DNA of 64,000 bases from Pseudomonadota bacterium (GCA_023388075.1 JAEWGX010000111.1:1-64000), one strand, 5' to 3'; counted from the stretch's first letter, positions 7,576-17,155 are shown. Notes: generated by a model from the letters alone, not told the origin. Program-made: numbers and translations.

Positions 7576-10453
7576 GCGGCGGGCGGGGCCAGCCGCCGCG
7601 GCTGCCAGCGACGCCCCCGGACCCGAGGACTCCGCCGCGACGGCGGTCCGGCCATGGCAGGCGAGCATCGACGAGCTCGCCCGCATGCTCGACGTCGATC
7701 CGCAGGCGGGCCTGTCCGCCGCCGAAGCGGCACGGCGGCTGCGGCGTGACGGGCCCAACGCGTTGCGCGCCGCGCCCGCGGTCCCGGCCTGGCGCCGCCT
7801 GCTTGCGCAATTCCAGGATCCGCTGATCTACCTGCTGCTCGCCGCGGTCGCGATCTCGCTGCTCGCCTGGGTGCTGGAAGGTACGCATGGCTGGCCGGTG
7901 GATGCAATCGTGATCGCGCTCATCGTGATGCTGAACGGGGTCCTGGGCTACGTCGAGGAAGCGCGCGCCCAGAGCGCCGTCGCCGCGCTCTCGCGCATGA
8001 CCGAGGTCACGTCGGGGGTGCTGCGCGACGGGCGGCTCGAGCGCGTCCCGAGCACCGCGCTGGTACGGGGCGACGTGCTGGTGCTGGGCGAGGGCGATGC
8101 GGTTGGCGCGGACGGGCGCCTCTTCGATGCCGCGACGCTGCGGGTGCAGGAGGCGTCGCTCACCGGCGAGAGCGAGGCGGTGCTGAAGCAGGTGGAGGCG
8201 CTCGACGGCGAGGTAGCGCTCGGCGACCGGGTCAACATGGTGTTCAAGGGCACGGCGGTGGCCCAGGGCTCGGCCCGCGCGCTGGTCACCGCCACCGGCA
8301 TGGCGACCGAGATGGGCGCCATCGCCGACATGCTGGAGCAGACCCGGGAGGAGGCCACGCCGCTGCAGCGGGAGGTCGGGCGCGTCGGGCGGATGCTGGG
8401 CATCGCGGTGGTCGTCATCGCGGTCGTCGTGGTGGCGACGGTCCTGGCGTTGTCCGATGTCCGTGGCGCCGGCGACGTCGTCACGGTCCTTCTGCTTGGC
8501 GTCTCGCTCGCCGTGGCGGCGGTGCCGGAAGGGCTGCCGGCGATTCTTTCCCTGGTGCTCGCGATGGGGGTGCAGCGCATGGCCCGGCGCAACGCGATCG
8601 TGAAGAAGCTGTCGTCGGTGGAGACGCTCGGCTCGGCATCGGTGATCTGCTCCGACAAGACCGGTACGCTGACGCGTTCGGAGATGACCATCGAGCGCAT
8701 CCTGACCGCTTCCGGCGACACGAGCGTGACCGGTGTCGGCTATGCGCCCGAGGGCAGCATCGAGCACGAGGGTCGCCCGCTTCAGCACGGTCCGCTGCTC
8801 GCGGAGGACATCGTCGTGCTGTCCGGCGGCAGCCTTGCCGGCGATGCGGAGCTGCATCGCATGCCCGACGGCCACTGGGAGATCGTGGGCGACCCTACCG
8901 AGGCGGCGTTCGTGGTGGCCGAGCGCAAGCTCGGGGTGGCCGAGCGCAGGGAGCGGCGGTTCGAGCGGGTTCGCGTGATCCCGTTCACCTCCGAGCGCAA
9001 GATGATGTCCACGGTGGAGATCGACCACGAGCGTGGGGGATCGCGGGTCCTGATCAGCAAGGGAGCACCTGACGTGCTGCTGCGTCGGTGCAGCCGCTAT
9101 CGCAAGGGCATGGACGTGCTGCCGATGGACGAGTCGATGCGCGAGCGGATCCTGGCCGACGTCGACGCGCTGACCGGCGCGGCCCTGCGCACGCTCGCGG
9201 TGGCCTACCGGCCGCTGGACGAGGAGGGTGCGCAGGTCGACGACGGCACGGATCCGGCAGAGGAGGATCTCGTCTACGTCGGTACGGTCGGGATCATCGA
9301 CCCGCCGCGCGAGGAGGCCGCCACCGCCATCGCGGAAGCGCATCGCGCGGGCATCCGCGTGGTGATGATCACCGGCGATCACCCGCGCACCGCGGCTCGG
9401 ATCGCCGCCGATCTCGGCATCGTGGCACCGGGCGAGGCGGCGGTGACCGGCGCCGAGCTGGACGGGCTCGACGACGGCGCCTTCCGCGATGCCGTGGCCC
9501 GCACGTCGGTGTTCGCCCGAGTGGCACCGGAGCACAAGCTGCGCATCGTCGACGCCCTGCAGGCGCAGGGGCACATCGTCGCGATGACCGGCGACGGCGT
9601 CAACGATGCCCCGGCCCTCAAGTCCGCCGACATCGGCATCGCCATGGGAAAGACCGGCACCGAGGTGACCAAGGAAGCGGCGAAGATGATCCTCGCGGAC
9701 GACAACTTCGCCACCATCGTCGACGCGGTCCGGGAGGGCCGCGGCATCTTCGCCAACATCCGCAAGTTCCTGCGCTACCTGCTCTCCTCGAACATGGGCG
9801 AGGTGCTCACGGTGTTCCTGGGGGTGGTGCTGGCCGGGGTCATCGGGCTTGGCGGCGCCGACGGCGACCTGGTGCTGCCGCTGCTCGCGACCCAGATCCT
9901 GTGGATCAACCTGGTGACCGATTCCGGTCCGGCGCTTGCGATGGGCATCGATCCCCAGACCGAGGACCTGATGGCGCGCAGGCCGCGCCGCCTGACCGAC
10001 CGTGTGATCGACGGGCGCATGTGGGCCGACGTGCTCCAGATCGGCCTGGTGATGGCCGTGGTGACGCTGCTCACCATCGACCTCTACCTGCCAGGCGGCC
10101 TGCTGGAAGGATCGCAGGGCATCGAGCAGGCGCGGACCGCCGGCTTCACGGTCCTGGTCCTCGCGCAGCTCTTCAACGCGTTCAACGCCCGGTCCTCGAG
10201 CGGCTCCGCGTTCCGGCACCTCTTCAGCAATCATTGGCTCTGGGGGGCGGTGATCGTCGCCGCGCTGCTGCAGGTGGCGGTGGTGCACGTGGCGCTGCTC
10301 AACACCGCGTTCGGCACGGTCCCGCTCGAGCCCGCGCAGTGGGGCGTCTGCGTGGCGATGGCAAGCCTGGTGCTCTGGTACGAGGAGCTCGTCAAGCTGA
10401 CGCGACGCCTGCGCCGGCCTGTTAGCATGCCGCCGAAAGCGACAGCCTCTTAG
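7568..10453 (+). CDS. P-type cation-transporting ATPase (P2-like, calcium-type)
   Basis: The 961-residue protein has an N-terminal cation-ATPase domain, the E1-E2 actuator segment (LTGES), phosphorylation motif DKTGTLT with Asp363, and hinge motif GDGVND at 675-680. The fourth helix carries PEGLP, and a later helix carries NLVTDSGPALAMG, both typical of the P2 group that includes PacL-like Ca2+ pumps; Na+ or other cations are possible. About ten membrane segments are expected. The ATG at 7568 inside the end of ackA was preferred over an upstream GTG because it gives a compact overlap. Confidence 0.9.
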   Translation: MAERRAGPAAAAASDAPGPEDSAATAVRPWQASIDELARMLDVDPQAGLSAAEAARRLRRDGPNALRAAPAVPAWRRLLAQFQDPLIYLLLAAVAISLLAWVLEGTHGWPVDAIVIALIVMLNGVLGYVEEARAQSAVAALSRMTEVTSGVLRDGRLERVPSTALVRGDVLVLGEGDAVGADGRLFDAATLRVQEASLTGESEAVLKQVEALDGEVALGDRVNMVFKGTAVAQGSARALVTATGMATEMGAIADMLEQTREEATPLQREVGRVGRMLGIAVVVIAVVVVATVLALSDVRGAGDVVTVLLLGVSLAVAAVPEGLPAILSLVLAMGVQRMARRNAIVKKLSSVETLGSASVICSDKTGTLTRSEMTIERILTASGDTSVTGVGYAPEGSIEHEGRPLQHGPLLAEDIVVLSGGSLAGDAELHRMPDGHWEIVGDPTEAAFVVAERKLGVAERRERRFERVRVIPFTSERKMMSTVEIDHERGGSRVLISKGAPDVLLRRCSRYRKGMDVLPMDESMRERILADVDALTGAALRTLAVAYRPLDEEGAQVDDGTDPAEEDLVYVGTVGIIDPPREEAATAIAEAHRAGIRVVMITGDHPRTAARIAADLGIVAPGEAAVTGAELDGLDDGAFRDAVARTSVFARVAPEHKLRIVDALQAQGHIVAMTGDGVNDAPALKSADIGIAMGKTGTEVTKEAAKMILADDNFATIVDAVREGRGIFANIRKFLRYLLSSNMGEVLTVFLGVVLAGVIGLGGADGDLVLPLLATQILWINLVTDSGPALAMGIDPQTEDLMARRPRRLTDRVIDGRMWADVLQIGLVMAVVTLLTIDLYLPGGLLEGSQGIEQARTAGFTVLVLAQLFNAFNARSSSGSAFRHLFSNHWLWGAVIVAALLQVAVVHVALLNTAFGTVPLEPAQWGVCVAMASLVLWYEELVKLTRRLRRPVSMPPKATAS

Positions 10454-10463
10454 GAGCGCAGCG

Positions 10464-11348
10464 ATGAGAGTGGCCACCTTCGAACTCAACGGACGGCGCG
10501 GCGTCGGTATCGTCTCGGCCGACGGCAAGACGGTCCAGCCGCTGGATCTCGACCCGGCGCACGCCCGACTCGGGGTGCTCGCGCTCGTCGACGCCGCGGT
10601 CGCGGGCCAGCCGCTCCCGGCCCCCGCCGGCGCGCCGGTCGACATCGGATCGGTGCGGCTCGAGGCGCCGATTCCCCGGCCACGGCGCAACATCTTCTGC
10701 GTGGGTCGCAACTATCACGAGCATGCGAAAGAGCTGTCCGGTTCGGTATTCAAGGACAACAACCCCAACCCGGTCGCCTGGCCCATCGTGTTCACCAAGG
10801 TGCCGGAGTGCGTCGTCGGGCCAGGGCAGCCGGTACGGTTGCCGGGCGCGATCTCGACGCAGATCGACTACGAAGCGGAGCTCGCGGTGGTGATCGGCAC
10901 CGGCGGGCGCAACATCGCGCGCGGCGATGCGATGAAGCACGTCTTCGGCTATGCGGCAGTCAACGACGTGACCGCGCGCGATGTCCAGATGCGCCATCAG
11001 CAATGGGACCTCGGCAAGTCGTTCGACACCTTCTGCCCCATGGGGCCGTGGGTGGTGACCGCCGACGAGCTCGACGGCGAGGACACGCGGGTGCGATGCT
11101 GGGTCAACGGCGAGCTGCGCCAGGACGCGAAGACGACGGACCTGATCTTCGACATTCCGACGCTGATCGAGACCTGCTCGCGCGGGATCACCCTGCTGCC
11201 CGGCGACATCATCGCGACCGGCACGCCCTCGGGCGTCGGCATGGGAATGAAGCCGCCGGTGTTCCTGCAGCCGGGCGATACGGTGCGCATCGAGATCGAC
11301 GGGCTCGGCGTGCTGGAGAATCCGTTCGTGGACGACGCCGCCCGCTGA
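10464..11348 (+). CDS. Fumarylacetoacetate hydrolase family protein
   Basis: The 294-residue protein has the FAH C-terminal domain, starting at RRNIFCVGRNYHEHAKEL near residue 75, with the acidic metal-binding residues of the family in the YEAELAVVIG region and a final GTPSGVG signature. Members hydrolyse or decarboxylate acylpyruvates and 2-oxo-diacids; the exact substrate is not visible. The ribosome site AGGAG overlaps the stop codon of the ATPase gene, which suggests readthrough transcription from upstream. Confidence 0.9.
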   Translation: MRVATFELNGRRGVGIVSADGKTVQPLDLDPAHARLGVLALVDAAVAGQPLPAPAGAPVDIGSVRLEAPIPRPRRNIFCVGRNYHEHAKELSGSVFKDNNPNPVAWPIVFTKVPECVVGPGQPVRLPGAISTQIDYEAELAVVIGTGGRNIARGDAMKHVFGYAAVNDVTARDVQMRHQQWDLGKSFDTFCPMGPWVVTADELDGEDTRVRCWVNGELRQDAKTTDLIFDIPTLIETCSRGITLLPGDIIATGTPSGVGMGMKPPVFLQPGDTVRIEIDGLGVLENPFVDDAAR

Positions 11349-11358
11349 GCGGCACCGC

Positions 11359-11385
11359 CCTCGACAACGCCCCTCGCCGTCGAGG
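11359..11385. terminator. Hairpin between convergent genes
   Basis: CCTCGAC at 11359-11365 pairs with GTCGAGG at 11379-11385 across a 13-base loop, in the 73-bp gap between the converging FAH-family and PQQ dehydrogenase genes. There is no T tract, so it is at best a weak or Rho-assisted stop. Confidence 0.35.
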
Positions 11386-11421
11386 CCGCACGAGGCACGC
11401 GCTGTCGGCCGTGCCCGTCGC

Positions 11422-13464
11422 TCAACGTCGCGGCAGCGCGAACGCCACCACCGCGTCGCCGATCTCGTTGCCGAGCACCGGATGCCCGCCGGCGACGACG
11501 ACCACGTACTGGCGACCGCCGGTGGCGTAGGTCATCGGGGTGGCATGGCCGGCATATGGCAGCTCGCCGGCCCACAGCTCCTCGCCGGTATCGGCATCGA
11601 AGGCGCGCAGCAGGTTGTCCATGGTGGCCGCGATGAAGACGAGCCCGCCGTCGGTGACGATGGGCCCGCCGAAGTTCGGGGTACCGAGCGGCAGCGCGAT
11701 CCCCAGCGGTGCGAGCTTGCGGGTGTTGCCGAGCGGCACCTGCCAGGCGATCCGGCCGGTGGCCAGGTCCACTGCCGAGAGCTGGCCCCATGGCGGCTGG
11801 TTGCATGGCAGGCCGATCGGCGACAGGAGCGGCGCCCGCATCATGCCGAAGGGCGCGCCGCGCATGAGCGCGACCTCGCGGTCACGCTCCGTGCGACGGC
11901 GCCGCTCCGCCTCCTCGCTCGCGAGCAGGGTGACATGCTGGACCGCGTTGTTGGTGTTCACGAAGACGCGGTTGCGCGCCGGATCCAGGGCGAGGCCGCC
12001 CCAGTTCGCGCCGCCGGCACCCATCGGATAGACGAGCGTGCCGTGACCGGTCGTGGGCGGCGTGAAGAGGCCCTCGTAGCGCGCCGCGGACATCGCCTCT
12101 GCGCAGGCCCGTCGGTCGAACACCAGGAGCCCGAACGGATCGGCGACATCGAGAGCTTGCGGCGTGATCGCCGGCAGCCCCACCGACCAGGGTTGCGTCG
12201 GCGAAGTCCATTCGCCGGGCACGTCGCTGGGCGGCACCGGCCGCTCCTCGACCTCGGCAAGCGGCTCACCGGTCTCCCGGTGCAGCAGGTAGAGGAAGCC
12301 GGACTTGGTGGCGAAGGCGAGCGCCGGGACCGCGGCGGCGCCGGGCGGCGCGTCGGCGGGGCGGATGTCGAGCAGGGTCGGGCCCGCCGGCAGGTCGTAG
12401 TCCCACAGGTCGTGGTGCACGGTCTGGAAGTGCCAGACCCGTTCGCCCGTGCTCGCCCGAAGCGCCACCATGCTGTTCGCGTACAGGTTGGCGCCCTTGC
12501 GCAACCCGCCGTAGTAGTCCGGGCTGGGGCTGGAGGTCGGCACGAAGACGAGGTCGCGCGCCGCGTCCACGGTGATCGATCCCCACACGTTGGCCTGTCC
12601 GGTGCGCGCCGCGCTGTCCCCGTGCCAGGTAGGAGAGGCTACCGGATCATGGGTCCGCGGTATCGGGTCGAAGGACCAGCGCTGCGCGCCGGTGCGCGCA
12701 TCGAACGCCCTCACGGCGCCGGAGGGCGCGTCGATCCGGCCGTTGTCGCCGCTTGCCGAGCCGACGACGATCGTGTCGCCGATCACCGCCGGGGCGGCAG
12801 CGAACTGGAGCTCGCCTTCGCGGACGTCGGCGCGGTCGAGCGGCACCTGAACCTCGCCGCCACGGCCGAAGCCGGCACAGGGCTCGCCGCTCGCCGCGTC
12901 GAGCGCGACGATGCGCCGGTCCGTGGTCGCCAGGATCAGCCGCTCGTTGCAGCTCCCGGCCTCGACCGGTGCCGCGGCCACCCAGCGCGCCAGCCCGCGG
13001 CAGTTGAAGCGCTCGTCGGGCCGCCGCTCGAAGCGGATCTGCGGATCATGCACCCAGCGTTGCGCGCCGGTGGCCGGATCGAGCGCGATCACCCGGCCGA
13101 ACGGCGTGCACAACACCAGGCTGCCGCCGGCGATGATGGGCGTGGCCTGGAACTTGCCTTCGCGCCCCCAGCGGTCGCGCCGTGCCAGCTCGCCGGTCCG
13201 GTAGGTCCAGGCCTCGCGCAGGTGGCCGACGTTGCCGCGGTCGATCTGCCGGATGCCAGCGTGACGCGTCTGCCCGTCGTCGCCGCCATAGGCATGCCAT
13301 TGCAGGTCGTCGGGCGCCGGCGCCACCTCGGCGAGCGGGGCCGGCGGATGCCTGGCCTGCGGCGCGACGAAGCGGTTGGCATGGGCATAGAGGCCCATCG
13401 CCGCGCAGGCGACGAGGACGAAGACGAGCAGTCCCAGCAGGGTGTAGCGGACGGCGATGCGCAC
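11422..13464 (-). CDS. Membrane-anchored PQQ-dependent dehydrogenase
   Basis: The 680-residue protein has a single N-terminal membrane segment (about residues 8-28) followed by a periplasmic eight-bladed propeller of the quinoprotein glucose/quinate dehydrogenase type. Typical stretches include the WAYGGD-like start (WHAYGGDDGQTRHA), VHHDLWDYDLPAGP, and repeated blade motifs such as ALDPATGAQRW and AFDADTGEELW. It would oxidise a sugar, polyol or alcohol in the periplasm and pass electrons to quinone. Unlike canonical Gcd it lacks the five-helix N-terminal domain. No PQQ-synthesis genes are in the window. The substrate is unknown. Confidence 0.9.
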   Translation of the reverse strand: MRIAVRYTLLGLLVFVLVACAAMGLYAHANRFVAPQARHPPAPLAEVAPAPDDLQWHAYGGDDGQTRHAGIRQIDRGNVGHLREAWTYRTGELARRDRWGREGKFQATPIIAGGSLVLCTPFGRVIALDPATGAQRWVHDPQIRFERRPDERFNCRGLARWVAAAPVEAGSCNERLILATTDRRIVALDAASGEPCAGFGRGGEVQVPLDRADVREGELQFAAAPAVIGDTIVVGSASGDNGRIDAPSGAVRAFDARTGAQRWSFDPIPRTHDPVASPTWHGDSAARTGQANVWGSITVDAARDLVFVPTSSPSPDYYGGLRKGANLYANSMVALRASTGERVWHFQTVHHDLWDYDLPAGPTLLDIRPADAPPGAAAVPALAFATKSGFLYLLHRETGEPLAEVEERPVPPSDVPGEWTSPTQPWSVGLPAITPQALDVADPFGLLVFDRRACAEAMSAARYEGLFTPPTTGHGTLVYPMGAGGANWGGLALDPARNRVFVNTNNAVQHVTLLASEEAERRRRTERDREVALMRGAPFGMMRAPLLSPIGLPCNQPPWGQLSAVDLATGRIAWQVPLGNTRKLAPLGIALPLGTPNFGGPIVTDGGLVFIAATMDNLLRAFDADTGEELWAGELPYAGHATPMTYATGGRQYVVVVAGGHPVLGNEIGDAVVAFALPRR

Positions 13465-13473
13465 GGACGCGAT

Positions 13474-13659
13474 TCAGGCGCCTCCGGTGGCGTTGGCGAT
13501 TCGCCCGGTGCCGCCGCAGTTGGTGCACTCGGTCCGGTCCTTCAACACGCCATGCCCCTCGCATTCGGGACACACCGATTCGGAGAGTCCGGCTCCGTCG
13601 ACCAGCGACTCGTCCCCGGGGGTCATGTCGTTGGGATCGACCGGGTGGTTGGTGCTCAT
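13474..13659 (-). CDS. Small DnaJ-type zinc-finger protein
   Basis: A 61-residue protein whose C-terminal half holds two CxxC pairs (Cys30/Cys33 and Cys45/Cys48) in CxxCxGxG-like contexts, as in half of a DnaJ zinc-finger domain. It likely binds one zinc ion. The internal ATG at 13659 was chosen because an AAGGGGG ribosome site sits just before it; the frame is open further upstream. It lies nine bases before the PQQ dehydrogenase gene and could be co-transcribed with it. No J-domain is present, so chaperone function cannot be assumed. Confidence 0.7.
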   Translation of the reverse strand: MSTNHPVDPNDMTPGDESLVDGAGLSESVCPECEGHGVLKDRTECTNCGGTGRIANATGGA

Positions 13660-13945
13660 GATGTTCCCCCTTGCCGCAGGCTGCAGCCACCGACCGGGCG
13701 ACTCGCCGATCCGCAATGACCCTGGTGGCGCAAGCGTCATCCTAACGCCATCCGGGTCGGCTGCGATCGCGACCCCGCCGGGCGCGTGGTAGGCGAACGT
13801 TTCGACATGTCCGTCCATGTTGCGCCCGGCGCCGTTGCTGGTGCAAAACGCAACATCCGTCGGCAAGGCGATCGCATCGCCCCCGCGAGTCTTAAAATGA
13901 AGATGCGGTCATGCGCTTGGATCGCGTAGTCGAACGGGTTGCATC

Positions 13946-14152
13946 ATGTCGATCAGTCGTGCCGTCGAGCGGCATCACATCGTTTTCGTGTATGACGAGA
14001 AAGGCAGGAACACGGCCCAGATCTTCGCCGGGCACTATCCCGGCGACGGGCTGAAGGGCTATACCGATTCCACCGTGATCGTGCGCAAGCTGGGACGCAT
14101 CTTCGTGCACGACGAGCATGGTGGCCTCGCCTCTCGTACTTCGCTGAGCTGA
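13946..14152 (+). CDS. Hypothetical 68-residue protein
   Basis: A small basic protein rich in predicted beta-strand (HHIVFVYDEKGR, STVIVRKLGRIFVHDEHG), with no motif I recognise. No strong ribosome site precedes the ATG. It is supported by balanced amino-acid usage and by standing alone in a plus-strand gap between two minus-strand units. The 286-base stretch before it (13660-13945) contains no other gene; a TAAAAT box near 13893 could be a -10 element, but no matching -35 was found. Confidence 0.5.
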   Translation: MSISRAVERHHIVFVYDEKGRNTAQIFAGHYPGDGLKGYTDSTVIVRKLGRIFVHDEHGGLASRTSLS

Positions 14153-14180
14153 ACCGCGGACGGGACCGGCAAGCGGCCGG

Positions 14181-15062
14181 TCATTCGTCCTCGCCCTCGA
14201 GGTACTTGCGCGCCTTGCGCTCGAAGTACCCCGTCCGCGTGATCGCCATCATCAGTTCGCCCGGGGCCAGGTCGCGCAGCTGGCTCGGCGCGGCGCCGGC
14301 GTGGACGTCGCCGAGGGTGGCGTGGATCGCCTGCACCGCCGCGGCGAACGCCTGGTGCCCGCCCAGCCAGAGCCGCACGCCGCGGCTCGCGAGGTAGTCG
14401 CGGTCCGCGAGGTTCTCGTGGCAGCCGCCCAGCACCAGCGGCAGCGTCACGGCGTCCGCGATGCGGTCGAGCTCCGCCCTCGTGCGCAGTCCCGCGACGA
14501 AGAGCCCATCCACGCCGGTCGCATCGTAGGCGCGCAGTCGCCGGATCGCATCGTCCACCCCGGCGATGCCGGCCGCGCTGGTCCGGGCGAGAATCAGCGG
14601 GCCGCGATCCTCGCCGGCCCCGGCGCGCGCATCGAGCGCGGCCTTCATCTTGCCCAGCCCTTCCTCGAGGCTCACCAGGGCGGGCGCGCGGCCGGCAACC
14701 CCGTATCCCCGCGGCAGCATCGTGTCCTCGATGGTGATCGCGGCCGCGCCGGCCGCCTGCAGCTCCTGCACGGTGCGCATCACGTTGAGCGCGTTGCCGT
14801 AGCCGTGGTCGGCGTCGACGACGACGCAGAGCCGCCCGGCGCGGCAGACCCGCCGGGTCTGCTCGGCGAGCTCGGAGAGCGTGATCAGCACGAGGTCGGG
14901 GTCTCCCAGCACCGCGAACGACGCGACCGAGCCGCCCATCACGCCGACTTCGAAGCCGATGTGGTCGGCGATGCGCGCGGAGACCGGGTCGAAGACCGAT
15001 GCCGCGGTGACGCAGCGCTCGCCGGCCAGGATGCGGCGCAATCTGTCATGGCTTGCCGTCAT
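14181..15062 (-). CDS. Oxaloacetate decarboxylase-like protein (isocitrate lyase/PEP mutase superfamily)
   Basis: The 293-residue protein matches the Pseudomonas PA4872-type oxaloacetate decarboxylases within the PEP mutase/isocitrate lyase superfamily. Signature segments are TAASVFDPVSARIAD, GGSVASFAVLGDPD, DADHGYGNALNV and TIEDTMLP. These enzymes decarboxylate oxaloacetate to pyruvate in a Mg2+-dependent way. ATG at 15062 was chosen because it has a GGAG site and matches the family N-terminus; a GTG at 15092 is possible. The gene for a 59-residue protein lies directly upstream and may be coupled to it. Confidence 0.85.
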   Translation of the reverse strand: MTASHDRLRRILAGERCVTAASVFDPVSARIADHIGFEVGVMGGSVASFAVLGDPDLVLITLSELAEQTRRVCRAGRLCVVVDADHGYGNALNVMRTVQELQAAGAAAITIEDTMLPRGYGVAGRAPALVSLEEGLGKMKAALDARAGAGEDRGPLILARTSAAGIAGVDDAIRRLRAYDATGVDGLFVAGLRTRAELDRIADAVTLPLVLGGCHENLADRDYLASRGVRLWLGGHQAFAAAVQAIHATLGDVHAGAAPSQLRDLAPGELMMAITRTGYFERKARKYLEGEDE

Positions 15063-15093
15063 ACCGGGCTCCGCAGGCGCTGCCTGGCCCACC

Positions 15094-15273
15094 CTAGTTC
15101 GCCTTCCATTCCCGCAGCTCTTCCTGCAGCACCGTGTGGCCGTCCCGTGCCGCCAGCTTCATCAGGGTGGCGACGTTGCCTTCGTTCACTTCCTGGCGGC
15201 CCTCGCCGCGCTTCAGGCGTTCGTACAGCGCGAGTGTCTCCTGCGCGACCTGCGAGTCCTCGGGATGCTTCAT
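15094..15273 (-). CDS. Hypothetical 59-residue protein
   Basis: A short, charged, probably helical protein, starting MKHPEDSQVAQETL and ending in EELREWKAN, with no recognised domain. It ends one base before a possible GTG start and 31 bases before the preferred ATG of the oxaloacetate decarboxylase-like gene, so the two may share an mRNA. Alpha-helical periodicity and codon choice look like a real gene. Function is unknown. Confidence 0.55.
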   Translation of the reverse strand: MKHPEDSQVAQETLALYERLKRGEGRQEVNEGNVATLMKLAARDGHTVLQEELREWKAN

Positions 15274-15294
15274 GTGGGATGCTCCATGGCTGAA

Positions 15295-16203
15295 TCAGGA
15301 ATCCTGCGCCGCGCGGGCTCGCGCGACGGCGTCGGGTTCCCCCAGTATCAACGGTCGGCGCCAATCCCGCATCACCTGCGTGCCGTCCTCGACGCGGGCG
15401 AAGCTGGTGAACGGCTTCCAGCGCCGGTCTTCCCGCACGTAGACGTCACGGGCGGCTGCCCGCGCGAGCACGATGCCGCCGGCGACGTCCCAGATATTCG
15501 GCTGCGAGAAGCTAGCCACCTGCAGCAGGCCGGCGGCGACGAACGCGCATTCGATCGCGGCGGAGCCGGTCTTGCGCGCGTCCCAGGGCATGCCGCGCAC
15601 CGGGGCCTCGGGGTGGCCGCCCAGGCGACGGTGCACCATCGGATTCGGCACGCGCACGTACGGCTGCGAATCGAAGCGCAGCGCTCCCCCGGCGCGGGCG
15701 TGATAGACCCCGGGCCGCAGGACATGCGAGGTGGAGCACCACAGCGCACCCACGACAGGGTCGCCGCGATGAAGCACCGCAAGCGAGGCGCTGAAGAGCG
15801 GGAAGCCGTTCACGAAGTTGGTGGTGCCATCCACCGGGTCGACCGCCCAGACGATCTCGCTCCCGGCGCCTGGCCGCTCGGTGAACTCCTCGCCGAGCAC
15901 GTCGTGGTCCGGGAACCGTTCCGACACCCGGGCGCGTATGAGCATCTCGATCTTGCGGTCGATCTCCGAGACCGGATCCCGGAAGGTGCCCGGCTTGCCC
16001 TTGTAGCTGACGGTGAAGGTCCGATTGAGCGCGGTCACGATCTCCGCGCCGGCGAGGGTGGCCAGCTCGATCGCGAGCAGCTCCACGTCCTCCCAGTCGG
16101 GCTCGGCTCCGGCAGCCGCTGTCCCGGCGCCGGGCGTCGCTTCGCCGGCGAGCGGTCCGAACGGCTCGGCGGCCGGCCCGGACGACGAGGTGCGCGTGCT
16201 CAT
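15295..16203 (-). CDS. Inositol monophosphatase family protein
   Basis: The 302-residue protein carries the metal-dependent phosphatase signatures of the IMPase/histidinol phosphatase family: GEE at 104-106, VDPVDGTTNF at 121-130 and WD at 238-239. The first 35 residues are a Gly/Ala/Thr-rich extension without a recognised domain. It would dephosphorylate a small phosphomonoester such as inositol phosphate or a sugar phosphate. Its ATG overlaps the stop of the lipid-kinase gene (ATGA), so the two are probably co-translated and may act on related phospholipid head groups. Confidence 0.85.
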   Translation of the reverse strand: MSTRTSSSGPAAEPFGPLAGEATPGAGTAAAGAEPDWEDVELLAIELATLAGAEIVTALNRTFTVSYKGKPGTFRDPVSEIDRKIEMLIRARVSERFPDHDVLGEEFTERPGAGSEIVWAVDPVDGTTNFVNGFPLFSASLAVLHRGDPVVGALWCSTSHVLRPGVYHARAGGALRFDSQPYVRVPNPMVHRRLGGHPEAPVRGMPWDARKTGSAAIECAFVAAGLLQVASFSQPNIWDVAGGIVLARAAARDVYVREDRRWKPFTSFARVEDGTQVMRDWRRPLILGEPDAVARARAAQDS

Positions 16204-17093
16204 CGCTTGCTTCCCCCGATCCGGCGCGCCGGACGGAGGATCCGCACTGCCGCGAGCTCGATGCTCGCCTTCATGCGGCAGGGCTGCTCCGGCCGCTCGA
16301 AGAAGTTGTCGTCGAGATGCGAGGCGGTGTCCACCCAGGCGACCTCGACCTGGCGGGCGCGCCGCACCCGAACCGGCGCCTCGGCCTGGCCGTCCGGATC
16401 CTCGAGCCATCGGAGCATGTCCTCGCGGGCCTCGGGCGCGAGCGTCACCACGTGGATCGTGCCATCGCCAGGCGTCGCGCCCGGGGCGAGACACAGCCGC
16501 GGACCGAGGGTATCGACCCGGGCCAGCTCGAGCATCAGCAGGCGCTCGTCCTGGCGCTCCCCGTCGATCGTGACCTGCAGCCGAACCGGCTCCATCCGGC
16601 CGAAGGTCTCGCGAAGCGCGCGGCGGCCGCTCGGGATCTTCTCGGCGCTCGGCACCCGCGCGGCATTGACCGGGCCGAGTCCCTCGGCGAGCGCGCCGAA
16701 TCCGGCCGACTCGAAGAATCGGGTCCGGCCCCAGGGCCCGTCGGCGATGCCGAAATCGACCGGCGCGAGCTCGCCGTCGGCAAGGCCCTCGATCAGCTCC
16801 TCGATATCGCCCTCGATGCCGAAGGTGCGCGCGAGGTTGTTGGCGGTGCCGAGCGGAAGGATCCCGATCGGAGCGGAGCCGCCTTCGACCTTCTCCAGCA
16901 CCGTCGCCACCGTCCCGTCGCCGCCCGCGATGAGCAGGAGGTCCACCTTCTCGACCATGCGGTGCGCGAGTTGCGGGTCGTCCGTGGCGACGCGGGAGAC
17001 GTCGTGGCGGGCGTCGCGCAGGAGCTCGACCAGCTCGCGCTCGGAAGGCCGGTCGTCGCCGGCGGTCGGATTGTGCAGGAGGAGGATGTTCAC
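16200..17093 (-). CDS. Diacylglycerol kinase family (YegS-like) lipid kinase
   Basis: The 297-residue protein has the DAGK catalytic-domain hallmarks: an N-terminal NPTAG segment, GGDGT at 57-61, and LPLGTANNLA at 79-88 (an Asn replaces the more usual Asp). Such kinases phosphorylate diacylglycerol, phosphatidylglycerol or sphingoid lipids using ATP; the lipid here is unknown. The start is GTG at 17093 with only a weak ribosome site. It precedes and overlaps the inositol-phosphatase gene. Confidence 0.85.
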   Translation of the reverse strand: MNILLLHNPTAGDDRPSERELVELLRDARHDVSRVATDDPQLAHRMVEKVDLLLIAGGDGTVATVLEKVEGGSAPIGILPLGTANNLARTFGIEGDIEELIEGLADGELAPVDFGIADGPWGRTRFFESAGFGALAEGLGPVNAARVPSAEKIPSGRRALRETFGRMEPVRLQVTIDGERQDERLLMLELARVDTLGPRLCLAPGATPGDGTIHVVTLAPEAREDMLRWLEDPDGQAEAPVRVRRARQVEVAWVDTASHLDDNFFERPEQPCRMKASIELAAVRILRPARRIGGSKR

Positions 17094-17155
17094 GGTCGGG
17101 GTGGCCTCTGTGGAGTGGGGGCGACGAGCGGAAGAACGAAGGGCACGGAGCCGGC

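Noticed and set aside
7346..10711. A long minus-strand open frame opposite the P-type ATPase
   Set aside because: Its translation is His/Arg/Pro-rich low-quality sequence, and the plus-strand frame has all P-type ATPase motifs.
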